Assembly: GCA_003996215.1 (NCBI GenBank)
Contig: QJPP01003527.1
Location: forward strand, 124,001 to 188,000
DNA from: Jaltomata sinuosa
Taxonomy: Eukaryota > Streptophyta > Magnoliopsida > Solanales > Solanaceae
DNA: 64,000 bases
Direction: 5' to 3'
A model generated the notes under the pieces. It searched no databases and had not been told where the DNA came from. It saw nothing but the letters and a program-made list of their open reading frames with translations. Shown piece by piece: positions 25,413 to 37,980 of this stretch (position 1 is the first letter of the stretch; every line of letters starts with the position of its first letter). The position numbers were made by a program, and so were the translations under genes.

Positions 25413-25438
25413 CCTCCACTTCCACGTGGAAGTGGAGG
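25413..25438. promoter_or_regulatory. 26-bp perfect palindrome with G-box core
   Basis: Each half reads CCTCCACTTCCAC towards the centre, which forms CACGTG, the core bound by plant bZIP and bHLH factors. The right LTR copy (about 32493-32518) has one mismatch. LTRs of element A keep TCCACGTGG at the equivalent place. Confidence 0.7.
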
Positions 25439-26032
25439 TGGCACACGAAGCCTAATTATATCTCAATATATAAGTATTCGGGTATTGCATAGGTTCGTGA
25501 TAAAATATATATAACTTTTTAAATATACCATAACTAATAGAAAATCATTTCCAATAAAACCTACTATATTGTAATAGTAATTTTCAACATAACTAAATTT
25601 ACTATCTCCGCTAAAATATTACAATGTATAAAAATCTTATAAAATAAATACATACACAATTATATCATAACAAAAGTATTTTTCATAGACCTTTAAAGTA
25701 TTTTAGGAAGGCAATAAAATATAGCTTTTTACCATATTCAACTTTTAAATAAAAATATTTTCAAATACGCATGATGTTAGTAAAAAATCTTAAATGTAGG
25801 CTCGCAAGTCTTTGCTACGGAACAGGGGTTAAGGTCGTACGGTCGCAATTCACCATCGCACAATTTTGATACTCAGCTTCTAAGATAGGGAATTGATCAT
25901 AACGACTAATCGAACGGCCAGGGCACCGAACCACTGGTCCCAGCAAGTCATAAATGACTTGGGGCCGCTACAGGAAAGCTCTAACAGTATAAAAAAGGTG
26001 AAAACACGTAAATAACCGGAAGGGTCATTACA

Positions 26033-28779
26033 TCATCCACTACTAAAAAAACTTTCATCCCCGAAAGTCAAGAAACACTATAGATTTAAGAACATCGAAT
26101 ACGAATCCCGCACTACTCTCTCGAAAAACCCGAGTAGCCTCCTCGACCGGACGATACCCAATCAAATAAAGCCACGAAAAGCAACCAAGCCTAAACTCCT
26201 AACTAGACAAGCTAGATTTCAAACTCAAAATCCAAAGCTTCGAGAGGTTTCCAACCCAGACTGAACCTCGAAAACCTCAACCATAAAGCACCGACACAAC
26301 ACCGAAACCAGCAAGCAAGGCGATCACCACACAGAACTCGAATCTTCGAAACCATAACCAAGTTTTCCAGAAAAGCCAACAACCAAAACACTAACTCATG
26401 AGCCAGCTGATTCCACAAAACCCTTTATGCTGACCCAAATCCCTTTGTACCATAAACAGGAAGCTTCAAAAAAGTTGAACTCTCGAACCACTCTCGAAGC
26501 ATCAACTAACACACAGGAGATCCATAGTTCCCACTCATACTCTACCACGAACGAAGTCACCCTTTATACCCAAGTTCTATAAAAGTGGAGCTATAGCCCA
26601 CTAGCTTTTTCCATCTAAGATAACAACCCGTAGCATATTACCGAAGACTGGAGTTACTTGGCCCGAATGGCCACCAACCAACGAACGAGCACTTTCGCTA
26701 ACATCAAACTCAATAACAAAACCCAACTGAATAACCCATCTGAATCTGATTGAAGATCCGCACACCAAAGTTAGGAAAGGCACATGTGGATACCTTGTGT
26801 TAACGGAGAACTTCCAAACTATAGAACGAACCCACCTTCGCTGCACCGCGACAAGTCTGAATCAACTGAAGCGAATGAACCAGGGCAACCTACCCACAGA
26901 CCCAAACCAAAACTAAGATCTTGCAAGTAGCGTGGTAAGCCTACCACGAAGTCCATAGTCATTAGCTAAGCTTCCAACTCTAAGAAACACTGCTGCAACT
27001 TCGAGTACTCGAACACCATTCTGATTTGAAATCGTCTTACCAAGATCACCTCGGGAAGAAGTCCACCATGTCATGAATATCAAGTTCAAATGCCCCGAAG
27101 GCAAAGGAAAAAGGTGTCTGGGGTTCAAATTTACCATCTAGCTATAGAAATTTTTGCAAATACCTTCAACTCATTCCCTTGGCTCGAGTCAACCGCTCTA
27201 CCGGATCTGCAACAACCAACCACTTTGAAGCATATATCATAACAAACTTCTAGTCCATACTAGCCGAGTCTAACCAACACTGGAATCCCACATAAATAAC
27301 AACTCCAGAGGAATCAATTAAACAAGCTTTCAAATCCTCGGCAAACGAATGGAGATTACCAGTCTCTACGTATTATCAGAACTCAAAATAGCCTCGCTAG
27401 TCTCAACCCGCACAAGCTGACCACATAAAGCATACACCACTGCTAAAGCTCAAACTTACACCGATGAGTCTGTCCAACCATGGTAGAAGGACCTTGTGCT
27501 AACTGGAACACTGCTGAAATCTGGAATATCCTGCCTCTTACAGAGGTTAGCCAAGGACTAGGTGTCCTAGGCCAATAGCCGCATCCACAACTGAAGTAAA
27601 GAAGCTAAGTTGCCCGAACCCACTGCCTCTCAGCACTAGGGTGCTGCAACCAACTAGAAACTGCCACGAACCATCCGATGTAACCTGCCAAGCCATGATT
27701 CTGAAACCCAACTTCCAAAACTGCCAACCAAAGCCTTGGTCGAACCCATATGTTGCCAATGAACCCTTAAGAACCCAAGCCAAATAGGCTTATATATGCA
27801 AGTTGCCAACACCGCAGATGCTACTGAAACAAAAACCAATCAACGGAAAACCCACGGCAATGTGTAGACAGCTGAATCAAATCACTAACACACAATCCCA
27901 AAGCAAGCCTTCATCGCCACCTCAGGCAACTACTAGGACACATAAACACAAACAAAGAGTCATCTCCCTCCTTTTTCCAACTAAACAAAAATCCTTCCTT
28001 AGCATATACTAAACCTTACAAATTCTTTCTCGAATAAGAACCTGAAGCCATTACCTTACTTCTCATACCTACACGTCAAACTCAATAAAGCAGGAGAAGA
28101 ATGGGCCAGATGCCCAACTCACCCAAAATGCTTACGAATACAACCCAACCACAAGGTTACAATCAACACTTTGTCAGAAGTGCTAAAGTCAAAACCCAAT
28201 CACGATGCCAACATCAAGAGCTCACCCAAAGAACTACGATCAGGATTCGTTCCAACTGGAGTTGGGGATATAATAAAACACTCAACGGACCAGGAATTGG
28301 AGGAGACTATGGGAAAAACCCATATACCTGCCAACCTCCTAAACTAATCAATAAAGAGAGTCGACTCTAGACACTCGGGAGGCCAAACTTATCTATGCAC
28401 ACTAGAAAAACCAATATTCCCCAACTAAGGCAAAATCTCAACTCCGGCCTAACTACCGGTAATACACCGAACCGTCACATGGAACTCTAGCCACGCTAGA
28501 TAACGGCCTAGGCAACAACCATCTAGGACCGCTAGAAAGAAAGACTCAAAGCAAGCCCAGAACCACAACAAATAGGAAGCGAGCTCTACAAATCCTACTC
28601 ACAAGCTACAACTCCGGGTAAAACACCTCACAGGGCTAACTCACCCCCATCCACTACTAAAGAATAAACTACCAATAAAACAATACATTGATACTCCAAT
28701 TAAAGTAGCCAACAACTATAACATATAGGCATGTAAGAAATTACACGACAGAAGGGACAGAATCGCAACACAAGCGGGA
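26033..28779 (-). pseudogene. Decayed pol remnant of element B
   Basis: No long frame remains, but pieces match element A in order. 26128-26165 matches the chromodomain end (PVEEAT-like). 26930-26960 matches an integrase piece around the GLP region. 27540-27600 matches the RNase H-integrase spacer (GTTAGCCAAGGACT). The same decayed text is present in element C on the opposite strand. Reverse transcriptase motifs are not seen. Purely a relic, or a spacer kept because the family still moved. Confidence 0.65.
26051..26068 (-). other. Conserved hairpin before the 3' LTR of B
   Basis: ACTTTC and GAAAGT arms around a short loop, 18 bases inside the LTR border. Equivalent hairpins lie at 45554-45569 (A), 34026-34043 (D) and 41380-41399 (C). 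Confidence 0.6.
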
Positions 28780-29802
28780 CTAACACAAGTTAAAGGTAAC
28801 AAAGGCCTGACCTGGAGCAACGGTGTCAGGAACCTCTACCTCTGGCCCACCAAGAGGAGCATCAAGCTGACGGGATCTAACTCTTGACTGAGTGGTCGAA
28901 ACTGAAGGCTCAACTATCCCTCGCCGAGGACAAGCTCTATAAATGTGACCAATCTCTCTGCAATCATAACACCCAGTATGACCAGGATACACAATCATGG
29001 GGCAATTCTTAGCAAAGTGCCCACGCTTACCACACCAAAAGCAAACCCCATTGAATGAAGCTGGACTGGAAGATCTCGTTGAACCTGACTGGCCGTCATG
29101 GCTTACACACTCTGAAGGCAAACCTCAAAGAATATAATTCGTACCCTGCCTACTCTGCTTAACATGAACTGTACCAACACCCTCTGGAACCCGTGGAGCA
29201 ACTAAAACTGGCCCAGTAGACAGAAAGCAATAGACCCGGTCTTTAGGAGAGAACCCCCTACCTCGAGTCTAGGAATCTCGAAAACTATCCTGGCGATGAC
29301 ACTTCTTAGCACCACCTCCATAAGCCTCACAACACAAACCTTCAATGGCCTAGGCATGGTCAACTACCTGAAGGAAAGTCATCCCAACTGTAACCAAGTG
29401 CTCGCTCACCAAACGGAGTGGTTGAATCAAACCTCCCACAAAGCTCTGAACCCTATCAAACTTTGAAGGTACAGTCCTAGCAGTACACCTAACCATCTCG
29501 TGAAATCTCGCCTCATAGTCCAACACCGACATCCAACCCTGCAGAAGAACTGGAAGCTCAACCATAACTAAAGCACCACTCATAGAGCCAGGTGCTGAAA
29601 CACTCACCGGAGGACTCAGAGTCCTAACCACGGTATCCTGAAGAGCTGAGGTAGCTATGAATCCAGTCGGAGGATGGGCTGACCCCACACCTCCTATCTA
29701 AGGCGGTAAATTCTCACTCTGAAGTCCTTGCACAGATGAAAGCACTAAAATGACAGGCATAAAAGCCTCGACATCACCCGCTGTCGAACTCGTCTTAGGC
29801 AT
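28780..29802 (-). pseudogene. Gag of element B
   Basis: A single frame of 341 codons from ATG 29802. The middle (29350-29688) has a retrotransposon gag segment (LDYEARFHEMVRCTA, DRVQSFVGGL). The C-terminal part carries two zinc knuckles, CFWCGKRGHFAKNC (about 29001-29050) and CYDCREIGHIYRAC (about 28930-28975), that would bind RNA. There are four in-frame stops (about 29704, 29347, 29269 and 29130), three TAG and one TGA, and no frameshift. All fit C-to-T changes at CAG or CGA. Both zinc knuckles are intact, unlike in element C. Gag is the only readable protein of this element. Confidence 0.8.
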
Positions 29803-29994
29803 CTGATAAGGAATGGAACAACCAAAGTTTAGAAGTCAATAGAGCCAGAAACGCACGATAAGGAGCCAAGAAGATGAAACTTTTCCTAACAATGCCCTGT
29901 AGCCTCCCGCAGATAGGATACGGACGTCATCGTACCGATCCATGAGACTCTACTTAGACACTTGATTCTATACCACGACACCAGTGAACCTAGA

Positions 29995-30006
29995 GCTCTG
30001 ATACCA
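29995..30006 (-). other. Primer binding site of element B
   Basis: TGGTATCAGAGC on the minus strand, three bases from the right LTR. Confidence 0.9.
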
Positions 30007-30009
30007 AGC

Positions 30010-33000
30010 TGTCATGACCCAATTTCTCAGGTCATGATGGCACCTACAACCCTCTAGTAGGCGAACCAATCCCCGTACCCCAGAACGGTTAGTAATGGGC
30101 TACTACCTAACCAATTCACACAACAAGCTGAAATAAATAGAAGTAGAATGTAAAGATAGACATAGAGGAAGTAAAACCCAAATTTATAACTACATAAAGG
30201 GAACTACACCAACCCAAGACTAGGTATCGATAGTACAGAAGCTTCTAATAGAGTACAAGTGCTAGAAGTAACAAAATACAATACAAATTTGTATCCAAAA
30301 GTACAAGGAGCAACAGCATAACAGATGAGATATGGATAAGCCCGGACTGTCAGGCGCTCACCCTAGTCTCGAATATCCACAAAATCTGCATGAGTCTCCA
30401 ACGTGATCAACGATAAGAACTCAACTAATATCTGCACAGAAAGTGCAGAAGTGTAGTATGAGCACCAAAACCACGGGTACTCAGTAGGTATCATAGGCTG
30501 ACTGAGCACATATAAGGTAAAACAGTAATAACAGATAGAATAGAAATAAGCAGTCACGAAAATCAATGAAAAAGTACACAGGAACTAGCCCAGAGGGAAG
30601 ACAACAGAATAACATGCAAGGCTAGCAAGTAGGATATATACACACAGGCACGAGTGGAAGTAATAAATGACGCACCTGGGATCCTTGCAACAACAGTGTA
30701 TACATAACATGTTTTAGAAATGGACGGTATATCAATAACCTCAAGCATAAGGAAAAGGGAATGAAAAGTAGAGATAGACATGCTCGGGAAAATAGAAATC
30801 AAAGATCGAACTAATCATGTCAATCTCAAATCCCGAAACCAACAACTAAGCCGTAACAGGGAACAATTCCATAAATAAATAATAAGAGTCTACCTACAGT
30901 CCCCCGGCTTCCCATACAACTGAGGAATACAAACAAGTGAAAACAAAACCTCCGGCATCCCATACTACCGGAGCAAATAATGAATGATATGATGCATGAA
31001 AATCTCAAGTGAAATGGTATCTCTGTATGTACCTCCTCCGGTGTCAATCCGGCCCAGTAGGTAGGTTCCATAGAAGGACACTTCCCGTATACCTCTACTC
31101 TGCCGTATACCCTTCCTCCGGCACATGTAGCCCGAAGCCCCAAGCCCGGATGGCAAGGTCCATGGAGGTCTCAGACCCCATACTAAAACTCAGTATCAAG
31201 ACATGTCATCCGAAAGCAAGTCTGGGTTCAAGATAGATACACAGTCTCGAATATTCATGCCCAGACCCTGTCCAGGACTAAAGTAGTGGGAAAATATCTC
31301 AAAAACCCCTCCAAAGATGCCCGGGCATAACCGGGTCTAAACAGTAGAAAGTCATCTCAGGTACTTAGTCCGACCAAGGCTAAAATCATCTCAAGTAGCA
31401 AGAAAACTCAACTAGCATTCCGGCCCTGCCGAGTCTAGCGTTAATCGTAAAACTGGTAATATAAATCATAATTTTACCTTCTTTTACCCAAGAATATTCA
31501 CAAGTTAAATGAAACCATTTCCAATTCATTTCCATCAAAAATGGGCCCCCGGGGCCATGCAAGGTTTAGAAAATAGTGTCAGTAGGCTCGAAGCCAAAAC
31601 CGTAGTAAAACATGGATAAAACCTCTTTATATTCATGAAAATGGTATGATCAAGCATAATAATTGCCCAGTAGCTCACAATCAACCTATCGACCCTGCAC
31701 AGGCCCATAGCTACTCAGCAAGCATAACCAGCTTAGAAGGATAATTCTATGCCCGGGACACACGGACATTCCCAATATCCCACCTTCTATGTTCCAGAGT
31801 CAACAAGTTCTCATAGGACCACAAGGGTAAATAAAACATATCGGCAAATACTACAAGCATCGGAGGAATAAAAGTAGGCGGACACGAATAAAACGGTCAA
31901 GATTGTGGTACCAACCTAATAATCCAACCCAAGGATGCCAGCTAGTATAATTTTATCCGATATATGCTAAGTCTAAGGAGTTTAAACCATAACCTACCTG
32001 TCGTCCGATGACAAGCTGCTAGGACGACGATGTCCAAGCCTGAACCACTCCGAGAAGCTACAAAATGAAATCAAACTCAGATTTAGGCTTGAATAACTTG
32101 ACGTAGATAATTGATATTTTGCTCCGAACATTCCAATTGTGCCAAGACAATATGTTCTTGCTGGAGTCATATCGTAGATCACATATTCTAAGCAACTTAA
32201 ATTGAAAATACTTGAAAGTGATAAGAGAGATGATAGTTGAGAAAGAAAAGGAAATCACTTGACTTCACAAACCATTTAACAACCCACTTACTTGAAATGA
32301 ATTTAGAGAACATCCGTTAGTGCTATCTGCACTTCTTAATATACTCTCCAATATATACCCCAAATATAAATTAAATAGGTATCTCCTAATTTAAAATGAC
32401 ACTTTCTTAAAAAAGAAAGCTTAACTTTACTTGTTGCTTTAACAAGTGCAATAAATGAACAAGCCACCAATCAATCTCCTTTGTTGCACATTTCCTCCAC
32501 TTTCACGTGGAAGTGGAGGTGGCACACGAAGCCTAATTATATCTCAATATATAAGTATTCGGGTATTGCATAAGTTCGTGATAAAATATATATAACTTTT
32601 TAAATATACCATAACTAATAGAAAATCATTTCCAATAAAATCTACTATATTGTAATAGTAATTTTCAACATAACTAAATTTACTATCTCCGTTAAAATAT
32701 TACAATGTATAAAAACCTTATAAAATAAATACATACACAATTATATCATAACAAAAGTATTTTTCATAGACCCTTAAAATATTTTAGGAAGGCAATAAAA
32801 TATAGCTTTTTACCATATTCAACTTTTAAATAAAAATATTTTCAAATACGCATGATGTTAGTAAAAATTCTTAAATGTAGGCTCGCAAGTCTTTGCTACC
32901 GAACGGGGGTTAAGGTCGTACGGTCGCAATTCACCATCGCACAATTTTGATACTCAGCTTCTAAGACAAGGAATTGATCATAACGACTAATCGAAAGTCC

Positions 33001-33113
33001 AGGGCACCGAACCACCGGTCCCAGCAAGCCATAAATGACTTGGGGCCGCTACAGGAAAGCTCTAACAGTATATAAAAGGTGAAAACACGTAAATAACCGA
33101 AAGGGTCATTACA
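30010..33113 (-). repeat. 5' LTR of element B (right in the window)
   Basis: Same termini as the left LTR. It adjoins the primer site and so would be the promoter copy. Its TATA box is changed to TCTAAAT, its G-box palindrome has one mismatch, and a 36-base segment present in the left LTR is missing near 30966. Confidence 0.93.
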
Positions 33114-33118
33114 ACTGT
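33114..33118. other. Target-site duplication of element B, right copy
   Basis: ACTGT, identical to 22897-22901. Confidence 0.9.
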
Positions 33119-33705
33119 TTACCATCGGGATCGCCATGGCGGATGGCACCGCTACGGCGCGCTAGTTAGAGCAGATTTTTCTCCGCTATAGTGGAGTGGC
33201 ATCCGCCATAGCGAAGAAATGTGAGGCATAAAGCCTGCTCTGTTTTCCCCTATTTTCATTCCTTCCCGGGGGCAATATAAAAGCGAGTATTAAGTTACAA
33301 AACACGGTGTAAATCAAGGAAAGTGTGTATAACTAACGTAGTGTGCATAGAAGGGAAATTGTCTAAAACAAGCATCCATGTGTGATAATAAAAGTGGGAA
33401 AGGGAAAGGGGAAATATTGTCTAACAGGCCCCAAAAGGGGGCAACCAAAAGCAATAAGGAGTATCTAGTAAAAGGGGGAGGAAGAGGTCCTAAGCCTCAT
33501 TATCGCTCAGGAAGGGAAACTCATGCCTATCCTCAGGCTCAAGTGTGGGCAATTTCTGACCCAGGGCAAGACATGAGAACATGACCTTGATAGTCTTCCA
33601 CATCCGGGCAAACATACGGTCCCGGGAGCGCCTCTTCTTCTTCTCCTCTTCTAAGTCAGTATGGTCCACATGGAAATCCAACTCGCCTGCATAACTTGGT
33701 ATGGT
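33119..33705 (+). other. Continuation of element E or an E-like LTR relic
   Basis: Follows element B and belongs to the pre-insertion sequence. It begins with a palindrome cluster (CCATGGCGG, CCGCTATAGTGG, CCGCCATAGCG at about 33133-33220), then CAATATAAAAG (33273-33283), the same order as near the start of LTR E. A 64-codon open stretch on the minus strand (33490-33681) is rich in Lys, Arg and Glu; I do not recognise it. The segment ends at a junction with fragment D near 33705. Confidence 0.4.
33276..33283 (+). promoter_or_regulatory. TATA box after a CCGCCATAGCG palindrome cluster
   Basis: TATAAAAG about 60 bases after the last palindrome; matches the plant consensus well. Confidence 0.5.
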
Positions 33706-34061
33706 TAGAGTTTTGGGTTGATGGATTTTCTGGTAAACTTGGTATGGTTTTAAGGAATTGATTTTTGTGTGTTGATAACCTTGGTGCTCTAGTTTCGGTG
33801 TTGTGTAGGTGCTTTTTGGTTAAGATTCTCGAGGTTCAGTTTGGGTTGGCAGATCTTTGGAGGTTGAAATCTAGCTTGGCTAGTAAGAAATTAAGGCTTG
33901 GTTGCTTTCTTTGGTTCTGTTATATTGGGTGTCGTCCGGTCGCGGAGGTTACCTGGGTTGTCTGAGAGAGTAGTGCAGGCGTTGTATCCGCTATTCTTAA
34001 ATCTCTGGTATTTTCTTCCTTCCTGACTTTCGCGGACGAAAGTATTTTTAGTAGTGGATGA
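33706..34061 (+). mobile_element. Fragment D: 3' internal end of a second C-family copy
   Basis: Nearly identical to 41050-41416, the 3' internal end of element C, including the chromodomain relic (CGTCCGGTCGCGGAGG) and the conserved hairpin. It ends at the same LTR that starts element C. Its left junction repeats AACTTGGTATGGTT (33691-33704 and again at 33735-33748). Confidence 0.8.
34026..34043 (+). other. Conserved hairpin before the LTR, fragment D
   Basis: ACTTTCG, loop CGGA, CGAAAGT: seven paired bases. Confidence 0.6.
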
Positions 34062-37000
34062 TGTAATGACCCTTCTGGTCATTTACACGTTTTCGCCTTT
34101 CTTGTACCATTAGAGCTTACTTATAGCGGCCCAAGTCATTTATGGCTTATCGGGACCGATAGTTTGGTGCCCGGGCCGTTTGTTTGGTTTTTATGTCCGT
34201 TCCTCATTTTATAGCTTCAACTTTGGAAATCATTGACTTCCGACAACATTCTTGGTAATATCAAAGGATTAAACCAAGGTTCTAGGTCAAAGAAATCCCT
34301 TACTCGAAAGTTCGAGTTAAAGAAATGCCTCGTGTAACACCTCGCCCGTTTGGAAGGTTTAAAGTAACCCGTGCCTTTGGGGTAAGACTAATGGTGTCTA
34401 ATATACTAAGAAGTATGTTTTATGAGGTATTGTAATGGCAAAATGGTCGTATGATAAGTTTTGAAGTCAAGCAAGTTGTGAAACAAAAGTCGAAAAAAGT
34501 TATTGTAAATTCCTTTAAGGAATTCTCTTCAAATTTGGGTTAAATGTCTTGGGGTGTTTCTCCCTATCTATAAAGAGTTAGTGGGCCCCCAATATACCAA
34601 ATCAAATGTCTACAACTCTAGTTTCCAACGCACTAAACCATTTGTTCATACGACTTCATAATAGAGAGATATTCACATTTTCGTAAGACTGCACAAGCAG
34701 ACACGTCAAAGTGGCGTCCACATCCTAAGTCGGTTCAGCTTATAAAAGCTGATTTCTCCTTCATTTTAACTCATTATTTTAACCAAAAACTTCAGAAAAT
34801 CATAGGTAAATCCCCTAGATACTCCATGAACTTTGATCCTTTCAATTCGGAAGTTTAACGAAAGTTGCTCTACATCGCGAGCTCGTCATTTTTGTGTAGT
34901 TTGTCCCATCGATTTCATGGCATATCTTTGTGGGTGTTGATGCAGTAAGCTAGCAGGTATTTTCTGAGTATTTGGCAGTAGCTATGGAGTTATTTTGGTG
35001 AGGTATGGATCCCGTATACTTATCTATTTGTTGGATCAAGATTTTAAGCTTCTAGTTATGAAAAGTTGTTGTTGCCGATATCTTGTAGTAGTTTCTTGTT
35101 GATTTTGGATCTGTTTGTTGTTCCTGCAAGGAGGCAGGTTGTTAATCTTGGGATATTAAATATTTTTGTCAAGGAAATCTCTCCCCTACGACCCTCCTTC
35201 ATTATTATATGTTCTAGTATTATTTTATGGATTTCTGAGCCAAGAAGTGGTACTTTGGATGTGTGGCTTTGGAAAACCCCTTTATCTTGTTATGTTTGGT
35301 TATTGTTGTGGTGTTATGGTTGTGGTAAGGTGCTGGAGGTATTGGGAAATTGTGCAATTCTTTTTGGTATCGCATACGATAGTGATTGGATTGGACAACG
35401 TGAAGTACGCCTTGAAATAGTGCCTCGGGAGCTCGTCGCTCCTTTGAGATGTGGTTAACATATTATTGTTGGATTTAGCTGCCATTTCTTATTGTTATTG
35501 GCCTCATTTTATGTTTTGGAGTTGGCTAGTCGCGAGTGTGACATTAACACCTTATCAAATGGCTATTTCTCGTTTTGCAACCTCGTCGATTCTAGCAATT
35601 GTTCCATTACCTTGGTTGGTTAGGATTCATAGAGATGCCTTTGGGGCTTCAGTTAAAAGTATTCTTTTGTGATTTGGAGCTTTCCGGAGCAGTTTGAGTC
35701 TGGACGACGCCGTTCCCGCAGCTAGTCATCAGATGACAGGTAGGTTATGGTTTTCTCCTATCTAGAATCTTCGTATATAGGCTATAACTGCATTAATTAG
35801 CATCCTTAGATGGGTTGTTATAGGTTGGTACCCCAGACCTTGTCCACCTTGTTCGTTCATTATTTCATGCGTTGTTTGTAGTATTCGCGTAGTATTGTAT
35901 ATTACCCTTGTGGTCCTGTGTGGCATTGTATTGACTCTGGAACATAGATGGTGGGTTATTGGGGAATGTCCGCGAATCCCGGACAAAAAGATTATCCTTT
36001 TAGGCTGGTTATGTTTGTTGAGTAGCTACTGGGCCTGTACAGGGCTGATAGGAGTTGTTGTGAGCCATTTGGCTACTTTTATATTTGTGTGCGAGCATAT
36101 CATCCATGAAAAAGGTTTTCCCCTGCATGTTTTACTAAAGTTTTCACTGCGAGCCACTACCGACAGTTTTCCTAAATTTGCATAGCCCTGGGGGACCCAT
36201 TTTTGGTACTGTTGATGATCAAAAAAGGGATGTTTTGAATGTTTTCGCACTGATTTTATTACTGGTATTAGTCTCTGCGGGGCAGAGAACCATACTTGAT
36301 TTTATTACTGATACTAGTCTCTGCGAGGCAGAGAATCAAACTTGATTTTTATTACTGATACTAGTCTCTGCGGGGCTGAGCACTAGACTTGATTTACTAC
36401 AGTTTTAGACCCAGTTACGCCCGGGCACCCTTGGAGGGGGTTTTGAGGCATTTTCTACTACTTTAGTCCTGGACAGGGTTTGGGCATGCATATTCGAGAC
36501 TGGGTCTCTATCTTGATCCCGGACTTGCTTCCGGATGACATGTCTTGATACTGAGTTTTAGTATGGGGTTAGGGACTTCCATGGACCTTGCCGCTCTAGG
36601 CCTGGGGCTTCGGGCTGCTTGCACCGGAGGGAAGGGTATACGGTGGATTAGAGGCATACAGGTTGAGTCCTTCCATGGAACCTGCCTGCTGGGCCCGATT
36701 GGCACCGGAGGAGGTACATACAGAGGTTCTATTTCACACATCATATCATATCATATCATGCATTGGATTCCACCCTTGTTTGCTATGTGTTCAGTGTACG
36801 CTCCGGTAGTATGGGATGCCGGAGGGTTTGCTTTCACTTGATTGTGTTCCTCGGTTGTATGGGCGGCCGTTGGGACTGTAGGTAGACTATATTTACTCCT
36901 ATATTTATTTAGAGCTTGTCTTGGCACCCGATTCTTGAAAGATTAGTGATGGCTAGCCTATTGAGGCTCTGGTTGTGGGATTTTTTATTATTGAGAGGGC

Positions 37001-37965
37001 TTTAGAGTCCTATCTTATTGAGGCACTTTTGTGTGGCCTTCTGAGCAGAGTGTGAGACTCTGGCTCTATCCTTGTGGGAAGTTGAGTGGTATCTCTCGGT
37101 TATTGTGGCCTAGTTATTTCATCCTAGGGTTGTACTTGTGTGATGATTCCCTAGTTATGCTATCATGTGATTGGATTGGTGTTATGACTTCCTTATACTC
37201 GTTGATTCCATTTTGAGTATGTTTGATTGCTCTCTGTCTTTTCCTTTTGACTTGAGGTTAACGGTATACCGCCATTTTCTCAACTCTCTCTCTACTTACT
37301 TATATTATTGTGCAAGGAACCCAGGTGCATTTTCCTTTCCTTCACCTGTGATTCTATGTAATTGTATCTCTGTGCTAGCATGTGTTACTTGAAGCTCTTG
37401 GTTATGGATGATCTGTGTTAGCTCCTTGTGCCTTGCTTATTACTTCAGTGACTGCTTTCTTGCTATCTGTTACTTACTGCTTTTATATCTTATATGCGGT
37501 CAGTCGGCCGATGATACCTACTGAGTACCCATGGTTTTGGTGCTCATACCATACTTCTGCACTTTTTGGTGCAGATATTAGCTGAGCTTTCGCCGTTGAT
37601 TCCGTTGGAGACTCGTGCAAATTTTGGATCTTCGAGACTAGGGTAAGCGCCTGATGGTCGGGGCTTGTCTATATCTCATATGTTGTACTGTTGCTCCTTG
37701 AACTTTTTGAGGCAATTTATGTTGTATTTTGGTACTACTAGCACTTGTATCCTATTAGAAGCTTCTGTACTATTGATACCAAGTCTTGGGGTGGGTGTAG
37801 TTTTCTTTATGTATTTATAGTCGAGTTTTGCTTCCGCTTATTTCTGCTTGCTGGTGCATTTTGGTTAGGTAGTAGCCCATTACTAACCATTCTGGGCTAC
37901 GGGAATTGGTTCGCCTACTGGGGGATTGTAGGTGCCATTATGACTTGAGAAATCGGGTCCTGACA
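34062..37965 (+). repeat. LTR shared by fragment D and element C
   Basis: 3.9-kb LTR from TGTAATGACC to GGGTCCTGACA, preceded by the 3' internal end of one copy and followed by the primer site of another. Shares blocks with LTRs A, B and F in inverted orientation. Includes the 37-bp block at 34596-34632 and a triplicated hairpin unit at 36253-36400. Differs from its truncated partner at 41417 by about 4-5 % over the first 520 bases. Confidence 0.88.
36253..36400 (+). repeat. 46-bp hairpin unit, three copies
   Basis: CTCTGC-GGG-GCAGAG hairpins at 36273, 36319 and 36366 within tandem units sharing TTATTACTGATACTAG. The third has one mismatch in the stem. Confidence 0.85.
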
Positions 37966-37968
37966 GCT

Positions 37969-37980
37969 TGGTATCAGAGC
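37969..37980 (+). other. Primer binding site of element C
   Basis: TGGTATCAGAGC, three bases after the LTR end at 37965. Confidence 0.9.

Larger units (their letters stand above)
22902..26032 (-). repeat. 3' LTR of element B (left in the window)
   Basis: TGTCATGACC to GGGTCATTACA. Holds a 26-bp perfect palindrome centred on CACGTG at 25413-25438 and a TATAAAT box at 25219-25225 on the minus strand. Compared with the right LTR it has about 36 extra bases near 23868-23904. Confidence 0.93.
22902..33113 (-). mobile_element. Complete gag-only gypsy element B
   Basis: Two LTRs of 3131 and 3104 bp, an initiator tRNA-Met primer site, an internal region of 3977 bp and a perfect 5-bp target duplication define a full element, 10.2 kb, lying on the minus strand inside element E. 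Only gag is recognisable as protein; the rest of the interior has scattered, heavily decayed matches to the pol of element A. Element C (plus strand, 34062 onward) has the same interior, so this is a family and not one damaged copy. It would depend on another element for reverse transcriptase and integrase. The LTRs differ by roughly 3-5 % where compared. Confidence 0.93.
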
